From: Flavobacterium sp. UBA6721
GTDB lineage: Bacteria; Bacteroidota; Bacteroidia; Flavobacteriales; Flavobacteriaceae
Length of the DNA: 64,000 nucleotides
Direction of reading: 5' to 3'
Assembly (NCBI GenBank): GCA_002454195.1
Contig: DKIJ01000031.1
Span: 123,527 to 187,526, forward strand
Below, piece by piece: positions 16,676 through 24,878 of this stretch. Below the pieces are notes generated by a model. That model had not been told where the DNA came from and searched no databases. It saw only the letters and a program-made list of their open reading frames with translations. Position 1 is the stretch's first letter, and every line of letters begins with the position of its first letter. A program made the position numbers and the translations under genes.

Positions 16676-17533
16676 ATGAAAAAATGGATATTACCTGGCA
16701 TTTTCAGTCTTTTTTTAATGTTCTCCTGCCAGGAAAAAAAGAACAAACCAATTGAAAAAGAAGTCAGTGCTACTCCTGATACTATTGCTGTTCCAAAAGT
16801 ACAACCAAAATCAGTTGCCAATGATGCAGCCGCAATTTTAGCACGCAAAGAAGTTCCTATTTTATGCTATCATAATATCAAAGATTTTTCGGCTTCTGCT
16901 GGGGAAATGACCAAAACCTACACCGTAAAACCAGCTGCTTTTGCCGAACAAATGAAAGCCCTTTCTGATGCGGGTTACCACAGTATTTTACCCCACGAAT
17001 TATATGATTATTTGGTGTACAACAAAGCATTACCGTCAAAACCAGTGATGATTACTTTTGATGATACTCGTGGAGAACAATTCAGCATTGGTGCAGCCGA
17101 AATGAAAAAATACAATTTCAAAGGTGTTTTCTTTATCATGACTGTTGCTATTAATCGTCCTAATTATCTAAGCGAAAGCGAAATCAAAACACTTTCTGAC
17201 GATGGAAATTGCATTGCCGCTCATACTTGGGACCACCACATGGTAACCAAATATGCTGGCGAAGATTGGAATACACAATTGGACAAACCTAAAAAAAGAC
17301 TGGAAACCATCATTGGAAAACCAATCGATTATTTTGCCTACCCTTTTGGATTATGGAACACCGCTGCAATTCCTGAACTTAAAAAAAGCAATTATAAAAT
17401 GGCTTTTATCTTAGCGACCAAAAGAGATTCTATCAATCCCTTGTATACCGTTAGACGTATGATTGTGTCTGGGAATTGGTCTACTGATAAAATGATGAAA
17501 GCGATGGAAGCTACTTTTACCAACTCCAAATAA
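16676..17533 (+). CDS. Polysaccharide deacetylase (NodB-like) lipoprotein
   Basis: The 285 residues carry a lipoprotein signal (MFSC, Cys near 18) and a NodB homology domain from about 60 to the end. Motif 1 is TFDDTRG with the catalytic and metal-binding Asp pair. Motif 2 is HTWDHH, whose two His residues should bind the metal, and FAYPFG is motif 3. Enzymes of this fold remove acetyl groups from N-acetylhexosamines in chitin, peptidoglycan or extracellular polysaccharide. The domain order resembles the PgaB/IcaB-like exported group. It is the second gene of a pair with the unknown lipoprotein at 15632. Confidence 0.85.
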   Translation: MKKWILPGIFSLFLMFSCQEKKNKPIEKEVSATPDTIAVPKVQPKSVANDAAAILARKEVPILCYHNIKDFSASAGEMTKTYTVKPAAFAEQMKALSDAGYHSILPHELYDYLVYNKALPSKPVMITFDDTRGEQFSIGAAEMKKYNFKGVFFIMTVAINRPNYLSESEIKTLSDDGNCIAAHTWDHHMVTKYAGEDWNTQLDKPKKRLETIIGKPIDYFAYPFGLWNTAAIPELKKSNYKMAFILATKRDSINPLYTVRRMIVSGNWSTDKMMKAMEATFTNSK

Positions 17534-17809
17534 AAAACAATAATCCCTACTTCTAATTTTTACTAGTATATTTTTCATCCAAATAGACTAGTAAAGGTAT
17601 TCTGTGTCAATTGTTGATTGAGAAATTTTAAAAAAAATGTGTTAAAAACAGTATTTGTCATAAAACATATTGACAAAAAAAGAATGTTGTATAAATTACA
17701 TTATTCATAACATATTTTAAATTACTTATCTTAAAAATTATTAAATTAGCCTAAAGACTAAAATATTTTTAATAAAATTTAGCCTTTATTAATTTTTCAA
17801 TAATTGCAG
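17534..17809. promoter_or_regulatory. Upstream region of the ATP-grasp locus with an inverted repeat
   Basis: This 276-bp AT-rich stretch holds a weak TTTACTAGT/ACTAGTAAA hairpin (17559-17595) without a T run. It also holds a perfect 7-bp inverted repeat TTTGTCA-N10-TGACAAA (17654-17677). The repeat and its left context resemble 13611-13648. No gene is seen. Confidence 0.4.
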
Positions 17810-18673
17810 ATGTTAAATTTAACACCTAAATTAAGCCCAAAAGGATGGGATGAAATGTTTTCTAAAGAGGGCGTAAGAGATGCTTACAAACAAGTATTGC
17901 AAACATTAGAAAGTCTAACTATTGACAAACTTAATGTAAAACAGAAACAGGCTTCGGATATTTTTATGAACCAAGGTATCACCTTCACAGTCTATAGTGA
18001 TGATAACCAAGGAATCGAAAGAATTTTTCCTTTTGACATTATTCCTAGGATTATTACCAAAAATGAATGGATCGAAGTTGAAACTGGAATTGCACAACGC
18101 TTAAAAGCCTTAAATTTATTCTTAGAGGACATTTACAACGAACAACTAATTATAAAGGAAGGAATCATGCCTGCTTCATTAATTGCTTCTTGTCCGCATT
18201 ATATTCCAGAGGTACACGGTATCAAAGTGCCTCATGATATTCATGTTCATATTGCTGGAATCGATTTAATAAGAGGTGAAAAAGGCGAATTTTATGTTCT
18301 AGAAGACAATTTAAGATGTCCTAGTGGGGTAAGTTATATGTTGGAAAACCGAGAGATTACCAAACGTATTTTCCCAGAAATGTTTCGGGCAAATAATGTG
18401 AGCATGGTAGCCAATTATCCGATGATTTTCCATAATATTTTAGTTTCGCTTTCGCCAAGAAGCATTTCAAACCCCAATGTTGTTTTGCTTACTCCAGGGG
18501 TATACAATTCGGCTTATTACGAACATACCTTTCTGGCTAGACAAATGGGAATTCCGCTTGTGGAAGGTCGCGACCTAGTGGTAAACAATCATAAAGTGTA
18601 TATGAATGGCTGTTTTCAACATAATACATATTACCAAATACAAATACAATTTTCCTATCAAAGAAAGTATTAA
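17810..18673 (+). pseudogene. Truncated circularly permuted ATP-grasp protein
   Basis: The frame from ATG 17810 matches the N-terminal part of the circularly permuted ATP-grasp family (about 480 residues in intact members), with the family segments FTVYSDDNQGIERIFPFDI, VLEDNLRCPSGVSYMLENR and VVLLTPGVYNSAYYEH. The homology stops after VNNHKVYM at about 18603. The remaining codons to the stop at 18673 are the out-of-frame start of the transglutaminase gene. About 190 C-terminal residues, including most of the ATP-grasp nucleotide pocket, are missing. The alpha-E (DUF403) gene that usually stands between these two families is missing too. A deletion, or an assembly collapse, best explains this. 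Confidence 0.8.
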
Positions 18674-19538
18674 TGAGTTACGCTTATTTCCACACAATTT
18701 TGAAAATCAAGACGTTCTACAATACTCCCTTTTAATTTCTAATGACCCAAATGTATCTTTTACTAATGATTATCATGGTAACAAAGTGGGGAATTTTAAT
18801 ATCCTGGAGGCACATACCGAAATGACTATAGAATCCCGAATGCTAGTGCGAGTGAATCATTCGCTCAAAATTCCTGAACTTGACGACACTAAGGTTTGTG
18901 ATTTGAATTTGCATAACGATATTTATTTGTTACGTCTTTGTACACCGGAAACTATCAAAAAACAAGAGGAGATAAATGCCATATTAAAGGAAATAAATTA
19001 CGAAAACAAATCCATTATTGCTATTGCTTTTGACTGTAGCCAATATATTTTCAATCATTTTACGTATACCAAAGGCATCACAAATATTGAAACAACAGTA
19101 GATGAAATTTTAGGTCATCGAAAAGGCGTATGCCAAGATTTTGCTCATGTTCTTTTACAACTATTAAGAACCGCTGGTATCCCCTCAAGATATGTAAGCG
19201 GATATATTTGTCCAAACGAAAGCGGACTTCGAGGCGAAGGAGCAACCCATGCCTGGGTAGAAATTTACACCCCAAAACAGGGTTGGCTTGGTATTGATCC
19301 TACTAACAATATTTGGACGATGGATAACCATGTCAAATTATCTGTTGGGATGAATTTTAAAGATTGTACTCCTGTAAAAGGAACATTCAAAGGATTTTCT
19401 AAACAAACACTCTCTGTGTGTGTTTCCATTGGCTACGAAGATGGCCGTCACTTTGAAGGTATTAATGATGTAGAATTAGAAAAAAATTCTGTTGAATTTG
19501 AATTACAGTTAAATCACGCCGAACAACAACAGCAGTAA
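18606..19538 (+). CDS. Transglutaminase-like cysteine protease-fold protein
   Basis: The 310 residues belong to the bacterial transglutaminase-like family. An N-terminal beta domain (about 1-100) contains the typical ITKYKYNFPIKESINELRL start. The catalytic triad is visible as Cys176 in GVCQDFAH, His215 in THAWVEI and Asp231 in GIDPTNN. Members of this family accompany circularly permuted ATP-grasp and alpha-E proteins and are thought to make or cleave a peptide-like product; the product is unknown. The start lies 67 bp inside the truncated upstream frame. If the junction is real, this protein has lost its usual partners. A strong hairpin follows the stop. Confidence 0.85.
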   Translation: MAVFNIIHITKYKYNFPIKESINELRLFPHNFENQDVLQYSLLISNDPNVSFTNDYHGNKVGNFNILEAHTEMTIESRMLVRVNHSLKIPELDDTKVCDLNLHNDIYLLRLCTPETIKKQEEINAILKEINYENKSIIAIAFDCSQYIFNHFTYTKGITNIETTVDEILGHRKGVCQDFAHVLLQLLRTAGIPSRYVSGYICPNESGLRGEGATHAWVEIYTPKQGWLGIDPTNNIWTMDNHVKLSVGMNFKDCTPVKGTFKGFSKQTLSVCVSIGYEDGRHFEGINDVELEKNSVEFELQLNHAEQQQQ

Positions 19539-19568
19539 TTTTTCAATAAACTCCATTTCTAAACATAA

Positions 19569-19596
19569 AAAAAGCGAATCATTTGATTCGCTTTTT
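19569..19596. terminator. Bidirectional terminator
   Basis: A 12-bp perfect stem (AAAAAGCGAATC / GATTCGCTTTTT) with a 4-nt loop lies between the convergent transglutaminase and EnvC-like genes. A and T runs flank it on both sides. Confidence 0.88.
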
Positions 19597-19611
19597 ACTT
19601 TTATATTTTGC

Positions 19612-20943
19612 TTAATTCGCTAACCAACCTTGAGGATTCATATAAGTTGTATTTTGCAACAATAAAAACTTAATTACAGTTTTACCGGTATCTCCACTGG
19701 TACGGATTCTACCCAAACTTTGTTTCGTACTTACCTTATCTCCTTTACTTACATTAACAGAACTTAGGTTTTGATAAATCGTAAAATAATCTCCATGTTG
19801 AATCATTACCGCTTTGTTTACTGGAGATAATACCATTACACTGGCTACTTCTCCACCAAAAACGGCACGAGCATTAGCTCCATCATTAGTAGTAATTTCC
19901 ACTCCACTGTTATGTACAACCAAAGTATTGTAAATTGGATGCGGTTGATCACCATAACCTAAGGAAATAAATCCTTTTTCTACTGGCCAAGGCAATTTTC
20001 CTCGGTTAGCTCTAAAATTATCCGCAATTAATTTATCATCTGGCGTCATCTCAATTCTTGAAGAAGATACAGGTCCTCTGGAAACTGTTTCTCTTACTTC
20101 TTTCTCTTCTTTTGCAGAACTCTTTTCTTTAGACGAACCCTTAGTAGTCGATGCTTTTGATTTTTCGGCAGCAGCTAAAGCTGCTGCTTTAGCGCGTTCA
20201 GCAGCCGCTTTTCTGTTGGCTTCGGCAATAGCTTCACGAATTAAACGATTAATTTGAGCATCGATAATTTTAGACTCTCTTTGTTTTTTTCGAATTTCAG
20301 AAACAATTCGGTTTTTATCTTTTTTAATCTGATTTACCAATTTTTCCTGCTCTTGTTTTTCTTTCAACAACGATTGTCTTTCTTTTTCGTTTTCGGCAAT
20401 TAATTTTTGCTTCTCAATTTTTTGAAGTTTTAATTTTTCATTATACTTCACTAATTCTGTTGATTTAGCATAAATTTCCTCTCCTTGTGATTTTCTAAAA
20501 CTGGTATATTGTTTTAAATATTGTGCTCTTTTATAGGCTTGCAAAAAATTCTCGGAAGAAAGAATAAACATTGCTCTACTTTGTTCTGAGCGACTTTTAT
20601 ACGAATTGACAATTTTTTTTGCATAATCTTCTTTAAGCGCATTCAACTCTCTATTCAACTTATTTATTTGAAGCTGATTGCGATACATATCATCCGCCAA
20701 AAGTCGTTTTTGCTTTTCGGTTGTATTAATCAAATTCTCTTTCAGCTTGATTTTGTTTTTTTGAATCAAATAAACATTCATCGCCGATTTTTCCTTCGAT
20801 TTAACGTTTTTCAACATCTTTTCGTTCTCTCGAATTTCTTTTTGAATTTGCGCTTTACGTTGTTCTAACTTTTCTTGCTGCGTTTGGCTCCACATCACAG
20901 AAGTCAAGCATACAAATAACAGGCTAAGGAAATATTTTGGCAT
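19612..20943 (-). CDS. EnvC-like murein hydrolase activator (coiled coil plus degenerate LytM)
   Basis: The 443 residues start with a signal peptide ending at MWSQ. A long charged coiled coil runs from about 22 to 245, then an Ala/Lys/Ser-rich linker, then an M23/LytM domain from about 310. Zinc ligands of active M23 peptidases are not all kept: the HxxxD element reads HNSGVE and the HxH element reads YQNL instead of YxHL. Coiled coil plus inactive LytM is the EnvC design, a periplasmic activator of cell-wall amidases at division. It heads toward a conserved flavobacterial order of dUTPase, nucleotidyltransferase, TPR protein and DUF4292 on the same strand. Confidence 0.85.
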   Translation of the reverse strand: MPKYFLSLLFVCLTSVMWSQTQQEKLEQRKAQIQKEIRENEKMLKNVKSKEKSAMNVYLIQKNKIKLKENLINTTEKQKRLLADDMYRNQLQINKLNRELNALKEDYAKKIVNSYKSRSEQSRAMFILSSENFLQAYKRAQYLKQYTSFRKSQGEEIYAKSTELVKYNEKLKLQKIEKQKLIAENEKERQSLLKEKQEQEKLVNQIKKDKNRIVSEIRKKQRESKIIDAQINRLIREAIAEANRKAAAERAKAAALAAAEKSKASTTKGSSKEKSSAKEEKEVRETVSRGPVSSSRIEMTPDDKLIADNFRANRGKLPWPVEKGFISLGYGDQPHPIYNTLVVHNSGVEITTNDGANARAVFGGEVASVMVLSPVNKAVMIQHGDYFTIYQNLSSVNVSKGDKVSTKQSLGRIRTSGDTGKTVIKFLLLQNTTYMNPQGWLAN

Positions 20944-20967
20944 CTTAAAAATTTTCTTTTTGCAAAT

Positions 20968-21744
20968 TTACTTAATTATTATTCTTTTGTAACCATCTGG
21001 CACACTATATGGAAAAGAAAGTTCTTCATTAAATGAAACCGAATTATAATTCAAATTAATTTCTGAATTGCTTTTAGGTTGTAGTGTTTTAATGGCTATA
21101 CTGGCTGGTAAATTAGCTTCTTTATATGCCACTCTTTCGGGATATGAAATTTGGATATTTCTATTTTCAGTTGGCTGAGAAACTTCTTGTTTATTGATGG
21201 TAAAATCAGTGACATTAAAATAATAGGTTTTCTTAGTGTTCTCGCTTTTAGCATCATCTAAACGGTACAAATTATCCACTAATATTTCGGTGTATTTTCC
21301 TTTATTCAAATCGTCTAAAGCTTCACCCACTAACATATTTTGAATTTTAGAATAATCTAAATCTGTTCCTAACCACTGACTCAATGTAGTAAAATCGCCT
21401 TCAAAATAAGTGCCTTTTATTTTTTCGTAATAACTAACCGAAGTAGGTGTTATGGAAGCTTTAGCCATTGTAATTCCCAGAAAACGAATACTAACTAAAA
21501 TTTGTTGGTCTTTTTTAATTCGGATTTCAGCATTTATATTTTGAGCTTGTTTATCATCAGTATAACGTGCGTTAGCTTTAATATATAAGGTCGAAAAATC
21601 AATTTTATTGTTGTAATGATTATTGATTATTTTGCTTGACTTCATATAATCAACTGGTTCTGCAACGTTTGTAGCTGCCACGATAGCTTTGGGCTTACAT
21701 GAAACCATGATACTAATTATTGCAAATGCTAAGACTTTTTTCAT
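20968..21744 (-). CDS. DUF4292 lipoprotein
   Basis: The 258 residues look like the DUF4292 family of Bacteroidota, which resembles LolA/LolB-like lipid-binding proteins. The lipobox is IMVSC with Cys at 16. After a short linker, beta strands alternate in the manner of a half-barrel (LYIKANARYTDDKQAQN, QILVSIRFLGITMAKASI, NRNIQISYPERVAY). The gene follows the TPR gene by a single base and precedes the EnvC-like gene by 24 bp, so all three are probably cotranscribed. An outer-envelope lipid or lipoprotein handling role is inferred from fold only. Confidence 0.75.
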   Translation of the reverse strand: MKKVLAFAIISIMVSCKPKAIVAATNVAEPVDYMKSSKIINNHYNNKIDFSTLYIKANARYTDDKQAQNINAEIRIKKDQQILVSIRFLGITMAKASITPTSVSYYEKIKGTYFEGDFTTLSQWLGTDLDYSKIQNMLVGEALDDLNKGKYTEILVDNLYRLDDAKSENTKKTYYFNVTDFTINKQEVSQPTENRNIQISYPERVAYKEANLPASIAIKTLQPKSNSEINLNYNSVSFNEELSFPYSVPDGYKRIIIK

Positions 21745-21745
21745 T

Positions 21746-23095
21746 TTACTTTTGTTTTTTTAATAATGCTTCGGCTTTTGAAAAATATACTGCTTTTTTA
21801 TAGTTATCCCCCAAACCGTTGTAGGCTTCTCCTAACTGAATATTATAATTAATTTCCAATGTAATATCCTCTACTACATAATCCATGCCTGTTTCAAGCA
21901 TTTCTTTTGCTTTTTTATATTGCTTTAGTTGATTATTAGCTAATCCGGCATAATAATAAAATTGTGGTTGCACTGGATACAACTCTACCATATCGCCAGC
22001 AACCTTAGCCATTTTATCATATTTTTCTAATTGCGTATAGACTTCTAAGAGTAACAAACTGGATTCTATATCGGGTGTTGCTGTTTTAGAAAGTCCTATT
22101 TGATAATATTTTTCGGCCTTATCCCATTGCTTTTTAGTGTGGTAATATTTGCCTATTTCTTTACCTACATTCACACTACTGTCTTCCTCAAAATAGGCAA
22201 TTGCTTTGTCTAAATCGGGAGTCAATTCAGGATGGGTATTCACATAAATTAAAAACTCATTAAAAATACGATGCTTTATTTTACTGTCAATTTTAGTGCT
22301 GCCTAAAACAATATTCATGGCTTTTACAGCCTTATCACTTTCGTTAGCCACTAAATAATTTTTGAATAAACTCACTTGTGCCCACTCCGAATTTGGGATT
22401 TCTTTTTCCAATTTTCGGGCAGTTTCCAGCACTTTTTCTAAATTGTCTTTTTTAGAATACAGATAAATCAGCGCAATATAATTTTCTTCAAGCTTTGGAT
22501 ATTTATTAATTTGCTCAACTAGGTTTGTAATTTCTGTATCTTGGTGTTTGCCTTGGGAAAGAATTTGAAGTTTGTAATTTTCCCTTCTTTCTGATTTACC
22601 AACGGTTTCGTTTAATTCATTGATAAGCAACAAGGCTTTATCAAATTCGCCCGTATTCATGTATAAAGAAGTTAGATCTTCTTTGAACTTTGCATCAAAG
22701 GGAATTAGCTTTTCGATTACTTTTACAGCATCTGCATAATTTTTGGTAGCATAATCTATATCATACATTCCTATTAAAAACCATTTGTTTTTAGGATCAA
22801 TGGTATTTGCTTTTTCAAAAGAAGCATAGGCGTTTTTATAGTCTTTTTGAGCGAAATAATTTTTACCTAATTCATGATAAATGGTAGCATTATTAGCATC
22901 TAATTTCAAACAGCGTTCAAGTGCTACGATGGCTTTATCGTAATTCTCGATGGCTTTTTGCTTTAAGGCTTCATAAAAATATTCTTGAAATTTATTTTCT
23001 TCCAGTTTAATGGCATCCGGCTCGGTTTGAGACCAAGACAAATCTGGATTGCAAAGCAAAACAACCATTATCCCAAAAAAAATTCCTTTTTTCAT
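21746..23095 (-). CDS. Exported TPR-repeat protein
   Basis: The 449 residues carry a signal peptide ending near SWSQ and then consecutive tetratricopeptide repeats over most of the chain, for example YDKAIVALERCLKLDANN, YKNAYASFEKANTIDPKN, WDKAEKYYQIGLSKTATP and YKKAKEMLETGMDYV. TPR solenoids hold partner proteins together. The stop is directly followed by the DUF4292 gene (one base apart), and the EnvC-like gene comes next, so a scaffold role in cell-envelope work is likely. No enzymatic motif is present. It ends with Lys-rich ALLKKQK. Confidence 0.8.
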   Translation of the reverse strand: MKKGIFFGIMVVLLCNPDLSWSQTEPDAIKLEENKFQEYFYEALKQKAIENYDKAIVALERCLKLDANNATIYHELGKNYFAQKDYKNAYASFEKANTIDPKNKWFLIGMYDIDYATKNYADAVKVIEKLIPFDAKFKEDLTSLYMNTGEFDKALLLINELNETVGKSERRENYKLQILSQGKHQDTEITNLVEQINKYPKLEENYIALIYLYSKKDNLEKVLETARKLEKEIPNSEWAQVSLFKNYLVANESDKAVKAMNIVLGSTKIDSKIKHRIFNEFLIYVNTHPELTPDLDKAIAYFEEDSSVNVGKEIGKYYHTKKQWDKAEKYYQIGLSKTATPDIESSLLLLEVYTQLEKYDKMAKVAGDMVELYPVQPQFYYYAGLANNQLKQYKKAKEMLETGMDYVVEDITLEINYNIQLGEAYNGLGDNYKKAVYFSKAEALLKKQK

Positions 23096-23128
23096 TTTTA
23101 GCTATTAGACTTCAAAGTACTTAAATAA

Positions 23129-23178
23129 TTTTACCATTAAGAAATTAAAACATAAAATTTAACTCCTTAATGGTAAAA
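23129..23178. repeat. ACCATTAAG/CTTAATGGT hairpin element, copy 1
   Basis: TTTTACCATTAAG (23129-23141) and CTTAATGGTAAAA (23166-23178) form a perfect 13-bp stem around an AT-rich loop. The same word pair occurs at 46404-46464. It lies between the nucleotidyltransferase gene and the TPR gene and may end the former's transcript. Confidence 0.75.
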
Positions 23179-23198
23179 CGTTTATCTGCTATTAAAAA

Positions 23199-24209
23199 TT
23201 ATTCTAAAACCGAATAATCTCCAATACTAATACTTGTAAAATTGCCATCAAAACTAGCGTGATTTCCAATCATTGCGTTGTCTAAATTGGCATTTTTAAT
23301 ATGCGCATGTGTTTGAACCAAACTATTTTTGATACTACTGTCTATAACATGGCAACCGTTACCTAAAGAAACGTTAGGCCCTACGGTAGCGTTGATTAAA
23401 ACTACATCATCCCCAATAAAACACGGTTCTATGATAGTAGAGTTTTCCATTTTCACTTTAGAAGAAACCAAACCTTCTTTGTCTTCTGCAAGGAAAGATA
23501 ACATTCTCGAATTGGTTTCAACAGTTACATTTTTATTACCGCAATCCATCCAGGCACTTACTTCACCTGTTTTGAAAACTTTCCCATTCGCCATCATATT
23601 TTTGATACCATCATTAATTTGGTATTCACCTCCATTCTGAATGTTGTTATCTAAAACATTTTGCAATTCTTGTTTTAGGATAGCGATATCTTTGAAATAA
23701 TAAATACCAATAACTGCCAAATCACTAACGAATTCTTTTGGTTTTTCAACCAATTCAATGATTTCATTATTAGCATTCAATTTGACAACACCAAAAGCTT
23801 CTGGATTTTCAATTTGTTTCACCCAAATTACAGCATCAGCTGTTGGATCTAATTCAAAATCGGCTCTAATCAAGGTGTCTGCATAAGCAATTACGGCTGG
23901 ACCCGACAGCGAATCTTTAGCACACATAATAGCATGTCCTGTACCCAAAGCTTCATTTTGATAATAGATAGTGCCTCTTGCGCCTAATTTATGAGCAATA
24001 GCAATTAAGTCTTGCTCTACTTTTTCGCCAAAGCTTTCATGGATAATAAAAGCGACTTCTTCAATTTCCTGATTTAAAACAGCCGCGATATCTTCTACCA
24101 ATCGATGAACGATTGGTTTCCCAGCCACTGGAATGAGTGGTTTAGGAATAGTTAATGTATGTGGGCGAAGTCGGGAACCTCTACCCGCCATAGGGACGAT
24201 TATTTTCAT
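23199..24209 (-). CDS. Nucleotidyltransferase for sugar-1-phosphate activation
   Basis: The 336 residues have the sugar-nucleotidyltransferase fold: the N-terminal signature IVPMAGRGSRLRPHT...PKPLIPVAGKP, a Rossmann-like domain to about 230, and a C-terminal left-handed beta-helix with hexapeptide-like repeats (SSKVKMENSTIIEPC, GDDVVLINATVGPN). The second domain is as in bifunctional acyl/uridylyl-type enzymes, but no clear acyltransferase active site was seen. The best guess is glucose-1-phosphate thymidylyl- or mannose-1-phosphate guanylyl-type activity for surface polysaccharide synthesis. The flippase gene two positions upstream fits that. The sugar cannot be fixed from sequence. Confidence 0.85.
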   Translation of the reverse strand: MKIIVPMAGRGSRLRPHTLTIPKPLIPVAGKPIVHRLVEDIAAVLNQEIEEVAFIIHESFGEKVEQDLIAIAHKLGARGTIYYQNEALGTGHAIMCAKDSLSGPAVIAYADTLIRADFELDPTADAVIWVKQIENPEAFGVVKLNANNEIIELVEKPKEFVSDLAVIGIYYFKDIAILKQELQNVLDNNIQNGGEYQINDGIKNMMANGKVFKTGEVSAWMDCGNKNVTVETNSRMLSFLAEDKEGLVSSKVKMENSTIIEPCFIGDDVVLINATVGPNVSLGNGCHVIDSSIKNSLVQTHAHIKNANLDNAMIGNHASFDGNFTSISIGDYSVLE

Positions 24210-24229
24210 TGTTCTTAAGTTGGTTATTT

Positions 24230-24345
24230 AACCGCAAAGTTCGCGAATTCCTTCGACAAGCTCAGGATGATTCGCAAAGATCACGAAGGATTTTTTTATT
24301 AATTTAACCCACGGATTAAACGGATTAACGTGGGTTTTTATATAA
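24230..24345. repeat. Composite nested repeat region
   Basis: Three different words are stacked. CCGCAAAGTTCGCGAA ... CGCAAAGATCACGAAGGA is split by a copy of CTTCGACAAGCTCAGGATGA (24251-24270), the word also seen in hsdS. Next comes a palindrome AACCCACG (24306-24313) / CGTGGGTT (24329-24336) enclosing GATTAAACGGATTAA, which belongs to the GGATT/AATCC family seen at 14.9 and 50 kb. Confidence 0.75.
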
Positions 24346-24413
24346 ACGTTATTAAAATATTTCAGATTGTATTATAACTGCGACTGAAAACTAAAATTCT
24401 GAATACTGATTAC

Positions 24414-24848
24414 TTACTTCACCCCAGTACTCCCAAAACCTCCTGCTCCTCTAGACGTTTCAGTCAATTCAGTTACTTCTTCCCATTCGGCACGTTCATG
24501 TTTTGCAATGATCAATTGAGCAATGCGTTCGCCGTTTTGAATTTCAAAAGCTTGATTCGATAAATTCACTAAAATCACACCAATTTCGCCTCGGTAATCC
24601 GCATCAACTGTACCAGGACTATTTAAAACCGTAATTCCGTTTTTAAAAGCCAGTCCGCTTCTTGGACGCACTTGTGCTTCATAACCTATTGGCAATTCGA
24701 TAAAAAGACCGGTTTTTACTATGGCTCTTTCTAGGGGTTGCAAAACAATTGATTCGGTTAAATTAGCTCTTAAGTCCATGCCTGCCGAAGCTATAGTTTC
24801 ATAATTAGGCAAGGCGTGTTGTGATTTATTGATGATTTTTATTTTCAT
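24414..24848 (-). CDS. dut: Deoxyuridine 5'-triphosphate nucleotidohydrolase
   Basis: dUTPase hydrolyses dUTP to dUMP and pyrophosphate, keeping uracil out of DNA and feeding thymidylate synthesis. The 144 residues show the five trimeric-dUTPase motifs: [30 protein letters not shown] with the catalytic Asp, GERIAQLII, and the C-terminal Gly-rich arm [10 protein letters not shown] that closes over the active site. Length and order are typical. It lies between the flippase gene (30 bp upstream) and the nested repeat region, on the same strand. Confidence 0.97.
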   Translation of the reverse strand: MKIKIINKSQHALPNYETIASAGMDLRANLTESIVLQPLERAIVKTGLFIELPIGYEAQVRPRSGLAFKNGITVLNSPGTVDADYRGEIGVILVNLSNQAFEIQNGERIAQLIIAKHERAEWEEVTELTETSRGAGGFGSTGVK

Positions 24849-24878
24849 TGTAAATTTGGTTATAAAGGCAAAAACCGC

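Noticed and set aside
19612..20943. EnvC-like protein as an active M23 peptidase
   Set aside because: The His/Asp zinc ligands in the HxxxD and HxH elements are replaced.
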